Source of the DNA: an uncultured Bacilli bacterium
Lineage (GTDB): Bacteria > Bacillota_I > Bacilli_A > RF39 > UBA660
Reading direction: 5' to 3'
Length of the DNA stretch: 10,980 nt
Assembly: GCA_944363805.1 (NCBI GenBank)
Contig: CALVVH010000043.1
Span: forward strand, 1 to 10,980
Shown: positions 5,825-10,980 of the stretch, piece by piece
Position numbering within the stretch: position 1 is the stretch's first letter
Layout: the number at the start of each line of letters is the position of its first letter
Notes under the pieces: generated by a model
The model's database searches: none
What the model was told of the DNA's origin: nothing
What the model saw: the letters and a program-made list of their open reading frames with translations, nothing else
Position numbers and translations under genes: made by a program

Positions 5825-6925
5825 ATGGGATTAAAAGCTGGAATTGTAGGACTTCCCAATGTTGGTAAGTCGACTTTATTTAATGCAATAACAAAGCAAA
5901 ATATTTTGGCGGCGAATTATCCATTTGCAACTATTGAACCAAATGTTGGAGTAGTATTTGTGCCAGATACACGAATTGATTTTTTAACTGAACTTTATAA
6001 ACCAAAAAGCATCGTGCCAACGACATTTGAGTTTACCGATATTGCCGGATTGGTGAAAGGGGCTTCACAAGGGGAAGGCTTAGGAAATAAATTTTTAGCA
6101 CATATAAGAGAAGTCGATGCTATTGTTGAAGTTGTTAGGTGTTTTGACGATGCTAATATAACACATGTTACTGGTAAGACTGATCCAGTTAGTGATATTG
6201 AAATTATCAATATAGAATTAGTTCTAGCGGATTTAGATGTAGTTAATAATAGATTAGGTAAAATTGAGAAAAAGGCAGAAGCTACTAAAGATAAAGAAGC
6301 AAAAGCTGAAGTGGAAATATTAAAAAAGTGCAAAGTTAATTTGGAAAATAATGTTCCTCTTCGAAGAATTAGTTTTGATGAAGATTCTCTAAAGATACTT
6401 AAACCTTTTAATTTCTTGACGTTGAAACCAATTATATATGTGGCTAATGTTGATGAAGAAACTATTGTAGTTGGTGATAATGAATATTCTTTACAAGTTA
6501 AAAATTATGCAGAAGCGGAAGGTTCAGGGGTAATAGTCATGTGTGCTAAACTAGAAGCAGATTTAGCGGGATTACAAGATGAAGAAAGAGCAGAGTTTTT
6601 AGAGACAGTTGGAATAACTAATAGTGGATTGGATAAATTAATATTTGCAACATATAATTTATTAGGATTAGCAACGTTTTTTACTGCTGGTGCTGATGAA
6701 GTAAGGGCTTGGACATTTAAGGTTGGTATGAAAGCACCAGAATGTGCTGGAATCATTCATAGTGATATGATGCGGGGCTTTATTAAAGCTGAAGTAATGA
6801 GTTTTGATGACTTGCGAGAACTTGGTGACGAAAAGAAAGTAAAAGAAGCCGGAAAGTTGCGTATTGAAGGAAAAGAGTATATAATTAAAGATGGAGATAT
6901 ATGTTATTTCCGCTTTAATGTATAA
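5825..6925 (+). CDS. ychF: Ribosome-binding ATPase YchF (Obg family)
   Basis: A 366-residue YchF/OLA1-type P-loop ATPase of the usual length. YchF binds ribosomes and is linked to translation and stress responses. G1 is GLPNVGKST (residues 9-17) and G3 is DIAGLVKGAS (72-81). At the G4 position, NVDE (208-211) replaces NKxD, which explains the ATP rather than GTP preference. A charged helical, probably coiled-coil, arm lies at about 125-200. The C-terminal TGS domain (about 280-365) contains FTAGADEVRAWTF and ends in GDICYFRFNV. A GGGGGT ribosome site precedes the ATG. It follows the transporter by 16 bp, and the gene order parB-DUF951-ychF supports the call. Confidence 0.97.
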   Translation: MGLKAGIVGLPNVGKSTLFNAITKQNILAANYPFATIEPNVGVVFVPDTRIDFLTELYKPKSIVPTTFEFTDIAGLVKGASQGEGLGNKFLAHIREVDAIVEVVRCFDDANITHVTGKTDPVSDIEIINIELVLADLDVVNNRLGKIEKKAEATKDKEAKAEVEILKKCKVNLENNVPLRRISFDEDSLKILKPFNFLTLKPIIYVANVDEETIVVGDNEYSLQVKNYAEAEGSGVIVMCAKLEADLAGLQDEERAEFLETVGITNSGLDKLIFATYNLLGLATFFTAGADEVRAWTFKVGMKAPECAGIIHSDMMRGFIKAEVMSFDDLRELGDEKKVKEAGKLRIEGKEYIIKDGDICYFRFNV

Positions 6926-6946
6926 AATATATAAAAGGAGGATTAA

Positions 6947-7591
6947 ATGAAAGATAATTTGATAAGTAAAACATTTTTGTGGATGTGTTTTGGTTTATTA
7001 GTAACTTTTGTTACGGGATATTTTGTAGCTAACAATGAAGTAATGTTAGAAAATATCTATGGTGGTATGGGTTACTGGATATTTGTTATTATTGAATTAG
7101 TGTTGGTATTTGTTTTATCAGTCAGAGTTATGCGAATGAAACCAACGACTGCTAAAGTTTGTTTCTTGCTTTATTCGTTTGTAAGCGGTCTTACTTTTGC
7201 CTCAATATTTGTTTATTATGCAGTTGATTCGATAATGTTAATATTTTTAATTGCAGCAATTATTTTTGCAGTTATGGCAATAATTGGTTATACAACAAGA
7301 GTTGATTTGACGAAGATGGGAACTTATTTGTTCTTTGCTCTTATTGCAGTATTAGTTGTAGCATTAATAAACATATTTCTTAATAGTTCAATGGTGGCAA
7401 TGATAGTGTCAATAGTATGTGTTTTAATATTTATTGGAATTACGGCATATGATGTGCAAAAAATTAAAATGTTAGAAAACAGCGGACTTCCAAAAGATAA
7501 TTTAGCAATATATGGAGCATTAGATTTATATTTAGATTTTATTAATTTATTTATACATTTATTATCTATATTTGGACGTAGTAAAGATTAG
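6947..7591 (+). CDS. Bax inhibitor-1/YccA family membrane protein
   Basis: A 214-residue integral membrane protein with about seven hydrophobic helices. The C-terminus ALDLYLDFINLFIHLLSIFG is the family signature, and DVQKIKML sits just before the last helix pair. Bacterial relatives include YetJ, a pH-sensitive calcium leak channel, and YccA, which interacts with FtsH. Which role applies here cannot be told. The ribosome site AAAGGAGG lies 7-8 bases before the ATG, the best in the operon. It is 21 bp after ychF and 9 bp before the RDD gene, so it is co-transcribed. Confidence 0.9.
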   Translation: MKDNLISKTFLWMCFGLLVTFVTGYFVANNEVMLENIYGGMGYWIFVIIELVLVFVLSVRVMRMKPTTAKVCFLLYSFVSGLTFASIFVYYAVDSIMLIFLIAAIIFAVMAIIGYTTRVDLTKMGTYLFFALIAVLVVALINIFLNSSMVAMIVSIVCVLIFIGITAYDVQKIKMLENSGLPKDNLAIYGALDLYLDFINLFIHLLSIFGRSKD

Positions 7592-7600
7592 GGAGGTAAA

Positions 7601-8368
7601 ATGGATATAGTTTTAAAAAGAGTGATGGCATACATTATCGATATATTGCTTATATCGATAGTAGTAACCCCTCTTTTAAATTGGAAAGTATTGAATCCTT
7701 ATATTGATGAATATACAAAATATTATGAAGAATATACAAAATTAGTAGAAGATGCTAATGCTGGAGATGTAGATACTGAAACAGATGAATATAAAGATAA
7801 AATAATAGAATTAAATTATCAAATTAGTGAAAATAAAGTTATTAGTAGTAGTATTTCTGCTGTAAGTATGCTTCTATATTTTGGAGTAATACAATTTACA
7901 TTAAAAGGCCAAACAGTTGGTAAGAAAATAATGAAGATTAGAGTTGTAGCTAATAATGAAAATAAAAAACTTAATGTTGGTCATTATTTATTACGTTCAG
8001 TTGTATTGAATAATATTGTCTTTTCAATTATTTTGATTGTTGGAGTATATATTACTAAGGCTCCAGCATACTATACTTTATCGATGGTTGTTAGTTATTT
8101 ACAATTGGTAGTGATGGCTGCAATTATGCTTATGGTTGTATTACGTAAGGACTTTAGAGGACTTCACGATGTGATAGCCCAAACTAAGGTTGTTGATTTG
8201 GCAGTTCCAGTTGCTGATGGAAATATGCAATCAGAAGTTATTGAAGAAATGGTCACAATTGAAACAAAAGAAGTGGAAGAAAAGAAAAATATGGAAGATA
8301 CTAATAATAAAAATACACGTAGGAAAAAAACTACTAATAAATCTAAAAATAGTAGAAGAAAGGAATAG
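7601..8368 (+). CDS. RDD family membrane protein
   Basis: A 255-residue protein. RDD proteins are small membrane proteins of mostly unknown function; some act in ion exchange. The family marks are present: Arg7 and Asp14 in the first helix (VLKRVMAYIIDILLI), QTVGKKIMKIRVV (104-116) and FRGLHDVIAQTKVVD (185-199) with Asp190. A soluble, mostly acidic insert at about 31-82 separates helices 1 and 2. The tail after residue 205 is an acidic stretch (EVIEEM...EVEEKK) followed by a strongly basic, Asn/Lys/Arg-rich end (TRRKKTTNKSKNSRRK), probably cytoplasmic and perhaps binding membrane or nucleic acid. The ribosome site GGGAGGT is strong. A terminator overlaps the stop codon, so this ends the operon. 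Confidence 0.88.
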   Translation: MDIVLKRVMAYIIDILLISIVVTPLLNWKVLNPYIDEYTKYYEEYTKLVEDANAGDVDTETDEYKDKIIELNYQISENKVISSSISAVSMLLYFGVIQFTLKGQTVGKKIMKIRVVANNENKKLNVGHYLLRSVVLNNIVFSIILIVGVYITKAPAYYTLSMVVSYLQLVVMAAIMLMVVLRKDFRGLHDVIAQTKVVDLAVPVADGNMQSEVIEEMVTIETKEVEEKKNMEDTNNKNTRRKKTTNKSKNSRRKE

Positions 8369-8383
8369 TGCCTTTCTTTTTTC
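8355..8383 (+). terminator. Rho-independent terminator of the parA-RDD operon
   Basis: AAGAAAGG (8356-8363) pairs with CCTTTCTT (8371-8378) around a 7-nt loop that contains the RDD stop codon, followed by a T-rich tract. Confidence 0.75.
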
Positions 8384-8388
8384 TTTGA

Positions 8389-8436
8389 TTGACAAACAAA
8401 GATAATTATTATACTATTTATATAGTAGTGATACTA
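8389..8436 (+). promoter_or_regulatory. Promoter-like region with palindrome before the acyltransferase
   Basis: A consensus -35 TTGACA (8389-8394) is followed by TATACT (8410-8415), but the spacing is only 15 bp, so the promoter is imperfect. A perfect inverted repeat TACTAT-TTAT-ATAGTA (8412-8427) overlaps the -10, and ATACTA recurs at 8411-8416 and 8431-8436. This could be a repressor or activator site that makes the short spacing useful. No regulator gene is seen. Confidence 0.4.
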
Positions 8437-8449
8437 GAAAGGGTAGTTT

Positions 8450-9601
8450 ATGAAAAGCTCAAAAATATCGACGATTGAATTATGGCGGTTTATTTTCACT
8501 GTTGCTATTGCTTTAGGACATTTGAATACATTTGTTTGGATTAATACAGGAGAAAATTTGTTATTTACGGGTGGACGAGTTATAGCTTTTTTCTTATTTT
8601 TGTCAGGTTATTTTTTGATGGTACATTATAAAAAACAAAAGGCCAGTGGTAAGGTGAAAGGAGAAGAACCATCAAAACAAGCATGGAAATATACTGGTGG
8701 GCGGTTTAAAGCGTTATATCCAGCATTATTTATGGGGGTATTATTAGCATTTATAGTACGTAATGCAATTAATGGAACTAAGATTACCCAAATATTTAGT
8801 GTATTTATGGATTCTATTTGGGAATTTTTAGGAATTTCGCAAATTGGGGCAGTAGGACTTTTAGAGTTAAAGTCACTTAGTTTTGATGTAACGCTTGGTA
8901 CATCACAACTTTGGAATGGTCCACTTTGGTATATCTCTGCTCTTATTATTGCAAGTTTGATTCTATATTACGTAGTTTCGAAAAGCGAAGATTTTTTTAC
9001 TGGTTTCTTTGCTCCAGTTTTCATTATTTTAACTTATGCTGGTGTAGGTTTGACTGATGTTGGTTGGGATAGAACAATGGTTAATGTTATTGGATTCCCA
9101 AATGGTCTTGCTAGAGTAATGGCAGGTATGTGTTTAGGAATGCTTATGTATTATGTAGTGGAATATTTTAGAAAGAAAAAATTTAGCGAAGTAATGACTA
9201 TGGCATTTAGTTTACTTCATATTGGTATAGCTGTATTTTTCCTTTATACTATTTATGCAGGTATTACTTGGAATGAATTTACTAATGGCATTATACTATT
9301 TGTATTTTGTGTAGTGCTACTTACAAATAAGGATTATATTTCAGCTTTATATAATAAAAATAGTGTATGTAATTTTTTAGGTAGGTTATCATTATATTAC
9401 TATGCTGTTCATATTATATTTGTCTTTTTGTTAGCATATTTGTTCCCAGAAATAAGTTATCAAACAAGTATTTTCTTTAATATATTATTTACCTCATGTA
9501 CAGCATTTATTTTAATGTGTATTGATGATTATATTATTACGCCAGTATTTAGAAAAGAAAAACTTGAAGTTAAGAAAACTACGAAAAAGAAATTAGCTTA
9601 G
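8450..9601 (+). CDS. Acyltransferase 3 family membrane protein (probable O-acyltransferase)
   Basis: A 383-residue multi-pass protein, about ten hydrophobic helices, of the acyltransferase-3 (OafA/OatA N-terminal) family. These proteins move acyl groups, usually acetyl, across the membrane onto cell-surface sugars, peptidoglycan or lipids. Family marks are TIELWRFIFTVAIALGHLN with the conserved His24, LFLSGYFLMVHY (49-60), and GRFKALYPAL with Arg85 followed by Tyr-Pro. No C-terminal SGNH domain is present; the tail is basic (RKEKLEVKKTTKKK). The target is unknown. The gene is monocistronic, with its own upstream control region and a terminator on its stop codon. A GAAAGGG ribosome site lies six bases before the ATG. 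Confidence 0.85.
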   Translation: MKSSKISTIELWRFIFTVAIALGHLNTFVWINTGENLLFTGGRVIAFFLFLSGYFLMVHYKKQKASGKVKGEEPSKQAWKYTGGRFKALYPALFMGVLLAFIVRNAINGTKITQIFSVFMDSIWEFLGISQIGAVGLLELKSLSFDVTLGTSQLWNGPLWYISALIIASLILYYVVSKSEDFFTGFFAPVFIILTYAGVGLTDVGWDRTMVNVIGFPNGLARVMAGMCLGMLMYYVVEYFRKKKFSEVMTMAFSLLHIGIAVFFLYTIYAGITWNEFTNGIILFVFCVVLLTNKDYISALYNKNSVCNFLGRLSLYYYAVHIIFVFLLAYLFPEISYQTSIFFNILFTSCTAFILMCIDDYIITPVFRKEKLEVKKTTKKKLA

Positions 9602-9624
9602 AGCAATTAAAATTGCTCTTTTTC
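9600..9624 (+). terminator. Rho-independent terminator after the acyltransferase gene
   Basis: AGAGCAATT (9600-9608) and AATTGCTCT (9611-9619) form a perfect stem followed by TTTTTC. It starts inside the stop codon. Confidence 0.8.
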
Positions 9625-9646
9625 TATGGAAAATAATGAAATTTTG

Positions 9647-9675
9647 TTGAACTTAGAACATATATTTGTTATAAT
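9647..9675 (+). promoter_or_regulatory. Promoter of the rpsF-ssb-rpsR operon
   Basis: TTGAAC (9647-9652), a 17-bp spacer and a perfect TATAAT (9670-9675) form a strong sigma-A promoter. Transcription is expected near 9682, exactly where the structured leader begins. Confidence 0.85.
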
Positions 9676-9681
9676 ACTTGC

Positions 9682-9737
9682 GAGTAAAAGAAATTACTCC
9701 TTGCTTCTTAAACGAAGCCGAGAAGACCATAAGGAGG
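9682..9737 (+). promoter_or_regulatory. rpsF leader, S6:S18-type autoregulatory RNA
   Basis: Three pairings are visible. GAGTAA (9682-9687) pairs with TTACTC (9694-9699). CTCCTT (9697-9702) pairs with the Shine-Dalgarno AAGGAG (9731-9736). Inside the second stem, CTTCT (9704-9708) pairs with AGAAG (9721-9725); alternatively GCTTC (9703-9707) pairs with GAAGC (9714-9718). The first two stems share bases 9697-9699 and exclude each other. A CCG trinucleotide (9718-9720) lies next to the inner helix. A CCG in a helix is the known mark of rpsF leaders bound by the S6:S18 complex, mimicking its 16S rRNA site. Repression by masking the ribosome site is inferred. Confidence 0.65.
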
Positions 9738-9747
9738 TGGAAGAAAG

Positions 9748-10038
9748 ATGACTAAATATGAAATTATGTTTATAGTTAAAGCAACTATGGAAGAAGAACA
9801 AATTAAAAAGACAAGTGAAGATGTTCAAAAACTTATAAACATTAAACCATCAAAGGTTATCGAATTCAAAGAAATGGGTAGAAAAAAACTTGCTTATCCT
9901 ATTAAGAAGGAAGTAAGTGGTTATTACTTTGTGATGACTGTAGAAGCTACACATGAAACAATTGCTGAATTTGATCGTAAAGTTTCTATTAATGAAAATA
10001 TTTTAAGACATTTAATTATCAAAGTAGAAGGAGAATAA
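9748..10038 (+). CDS. rpsF: Small ribosomal subunit protein S6 (bS6)
   Basis: A 96-residue S6, which binds the platform of the 30S subunit as a heterodimer with S18. The family N-terminus TKYEIMFIVK, the FKEMGRKKLAYPIKKEVSGYYF segment (about 46-67) and the C-terminal NENILRHLIIKVE are clear. There is no glutamate-rich tail. The ribosome site AAGGAGG (9731-9737) is strong but can be paired in the leader. The stop is two bases before the ssb start, so the genes are coupled. S6 together with S18, encoded at the end of this operon, is expected to feed back on the leader. Confidence 0.97.
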   Translation: MTKYEIMFIVKATMEEEQIKKTSEDVQKLINIKPSKVIEFKEMGRKKLAYPIKKEVSGYYFVMTVEATHETIAEFDRKVSINENILRHLIIKVEGE

Positions 10039-10040
10039 TT

Positions 10041-10517
10041 ATGAACAAAGTAATATTGATTGGGAGATTTACAAGAGATCCAGAATCAAGAATGTCACAA
10101 AGTAATATGGAAATAGCTAGATTTTCATTAGCTTGTCAGGGAGAATTTGTAAGTCGTAATGGAGAAAGGGAAGTTGAATTTATTAACTGTGTTGCTTTTA
10201 ATAGGTTGGCTACTACTATCAATAAGTATTGTCGTAAAGGTACTTTAATTAGTGCAACGGGAAGAATTAGAAATAATAGTTATGATGCACAAGATGGAAC
10301 TAAGAGATATTCAACCGATATTGTAATTGATCAAATGGAATTTTTAAGTTCCCGTAATGGCGGAGATAGTGCTCCAGCAGTTGATAATAGTGTTGCTTAT
10401 AGTCCGAGTGCAACAAGTACTTCAAGTAGCAATGTAGAAACGACTGATATTAGTGAAGATCCTTATAAAGACTTTGGTGACGAATTTACTTTAAGTAGTG
10501 ATGATTTACCATTTTAA
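10041..10517 (+). CDS. ssb: Single-stranded DNA-binding protein SSB
   Basis: A 158-residue SSB that coats single-stranded DNA in replication, repair and recombination. The OB-fold fills about residues 1-105, starting MNKVILIGRFTRDPE and including VEFINCVAFNRLATTINKY and GTLISATGRIRN. A low-complexity Ser/Thr/Asn linker (about 106-140) follows, and the acidic tip ends in SSDDLPF, the peptide that recruits partner proteins. The usual aromatic Trp after INCV is Phe here, a common variant. The ribosome site GAAGGAGA lies close to the ATG. Its position between rpsF and rpsR is the standard bacterial order. Confidence 0.97.
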   Translation: MNKVILIGRFTRDPESRMSQSNMEIARFSLACQGEFVSRNGEREVEFINCVAFNRLATTINKYCRKGTLISATGRIRNNSYDAQDGTKRYSTDIVIDQMEFLSSRNGGDSAPAVDNSVAYSPSATSTSSSNVETTDISEDPYKDFGDEFTLSSDDLPF

Positions 10518-10535
10518 AAAAGGAGGATTATAATA

Positions 10536-10751
10536 ATGGCAGAATATTATCGTAAAAAGAAAAAAATATGTCAAATGTGTGCTGGTAAAAGCGTAGATTA
10601 TAAAGATGTAATGATTATTAATAAATATATTAATGATAAAGGTAAGATTTTACCTAGAAGAATGACTGGTGCTTGTGCTAAACACCAAAGACATATTGCA
10701 CAACAAATTAAATATGCAAGATTTATGGCTTTAATACCATATGTTAAATAA
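10536..10751 (+). CDS. rpsR: Small ribosomal subunit protein S18 (bS18)
   Basis: A 71-residue S18, partner of S6 on the 30S platform. The motifs VDYKDVMIINKYINDKGKI and LPRRMTGACAKHQRHIAQQI are family hallmarks, and the C-terminus ARFMALIPYV is complete. The N-terminal CQMC pair with Cys47 recalls the Cys-containing S18 forms that may bind zinc; binding is not shown. The ribosome site is GGAGG, nine bases upstream. The operon ends on its stop codon with a terminator. The plus-strand rpsR frame explains the minus-strand open frame at 10598-10822, which is a shadow. Confidence 0.97.
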   Translation: MAEYYRKKKKICQMCAGKSVDYKDVMIINKYINDKGKILPRRMTGACAKHQRHIAQQIKYARFMALIPYVK

Positions 10752-10779
10752 TATAGATGTAACAATCTATATTTTTTTT
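10750..10779 (+). terminator. Rho-independent terminator of the rpsF-ssb-rpsR operon
   Basis: AATATAGAT (10750-10758) and ATCTATATT (10765-10773) pair perfectly around a 6-nt loop and are followed by six more T residues. The stem has few G-C pairs, but the layout is canonical and it overlaps the rpsR stop codon. Confidence 0.8.
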
Positions 10780-10815
10780 GTACAATAGGAAAGTCATACT
10801 TTTTGAAAAAACTAC

Positions 10816-10844
10816 TTGACACACATACATTTGTTTGATATAGT
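10816..10844 (+). promoter_or_regulatory. Strong promoter upstream of tnpB
   Basis: A perfect -35 TTGACA (10816-10821), a 17-bp spacer and TATAGT (10839-10844) make a near-consensus sigma-A promoter. The start near 10851 leaves a leader of about 20 nt containing AGGGGG, eight bases before the tnpB ATG. Confidence 0.8.
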
Positions 10845-10871
10845 TAATTTATCATTCAGGGGGTGAGTGTC

Positions 10872-10980
10872 ATGTTTACAATATTAAGAGGATATGTTTT
10901 TAGATTATATCCAACAAATACACAAAAAGAATTAATTAATAAGACAATCGGCTGTACTAGATTTATCTATAATCATTTTT
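10872..10980 (+). CDS. tnpB: TnpB, RNA-guided nuclease of an IS200/IS605- or IS607-type element, N-terminal part
   Basis: Thirty-six residues are visible before the window ends. The sequence MFTILRGYVFRLYPTNTQ, then KELINKTIGCTRFIYNHF, is the standard N-terminal helix-turn-helix of TnpB/OrfB (family pattern: KxYKFRLYPT, then GCxRFxYN). TnpB is an RNA-guided DNA endonuclease that helps such transposons persist, and it is the ancestor of Cas12. The catalytic RuvC residues, zinc finger and guide RNA would lie downstream and cannot be seen. No tnpA precedes it, so it may be a stand-alone copy or have tnpA on the far side. The ATG has an AGGGGG ribosome site; an in-frame GTG at 10863 is less likely. 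Confidence 0.85.
   Translation, partial: MFTILRGYVFRLYPTNTQKELINKTIGCTRFIYNHF

Noticed and set aside
5995..6756. Two minus-strand open frames (5995-6333 and 6505-6756)
   Set aside because: Both lie inside ychF, which is full length with intact motifs.
8190..8405. Plus-strand 71-codon frame overlapping the RDD gene
   Set aside because: It is an alternative frame of the RDD tail with low-complexity Lys/Trp content and no own ribosome site, and it runs through the terminator.
10598..10822. Minus-strand 74-codon frame
   Set aside because: It is antisense to rpsR and its terminator.

Overview
The window is AT-rich, low-GC Gram-positive-type DNA. It has strong AGGAGG-type ribosome binding sites, sigma-A-like promoters and the Firmicutes gene order soj - spo0J - DUF951 - ychF - rpsF - ssb - rpsR. 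All reading frames are open in the standard bacterial code. None of the 12 complete frames ends in TGA. This fits a gut-type member of the Bacilli/Erysipelotrichia or RF39-like lineages near the Mollicutes, but the lineage is inference only. The conserved block suggests a chromosomal position fairly near the replication origin.

Layout. (1) Positions 1-2297 are a mobile-DNA patch. Two same-orientation copies of one IS4-type (DDE) insertion sequence lie here. Copy 1 runs off the left edge (1-1106). Copy 2 is an internally deleted 902-bp derivative bounded by 19-bp terminal inverted repeats (1396-2297). Between them, 289 bp carry an AAC/AAT-rich stretch (about 1227-1340) that looks like the template repeat of a diversity-generating retroelement (DGR), and just upstream a 14-bp RNA-type hairpin with a GUAA loop (1118-1149). 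No reverse transcriptase or variable protein is visible. (2) Positions 2358-8383 look like one operon: chromosome partitioning genes parA and parB, a small DUF951 protein, an AbgT-family transporter, the ATPase YchF, a Bax-inhibitor-1-like membrane protein and an RDD membrane protein, ending at a terminator. (3) Positions 8389-9624 hold a single acyltransferase-3 gene with its own promoter region and terminator. (4) Positions 9647-10779 are the rpsF-ssb-rpsR operon. It has a strong promoter, a leader resembling the S6:S18 autoregulatory motif in which the Shine-Dalgarno can be paired, and a terminator. (5) Positions 10816-10980 start a TnpB (IS200/IS605- or IS607-type) gene behind a near-consensus promoter, cut by the window edge.

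How the genes fit together. ParA and ParB act on origin segregation and replication control. YchF, S6 and S18 are ribosome-associated. SSB serves replication and repair and is held in the S6/S18 operon in most bacteria. Four membrane-protein genes (AbgT-type transporter, BI-1, RDD, acyltransferase) are interleaved into this otherwise conserved block. Mobile elements sit directly on both flanks: the IS/DGR-like patch upstream of parA and TnpB downstream of rpsR.

The most unusual part is the orphan DGR-like template repeat sandwiched between two decaying IS copies.
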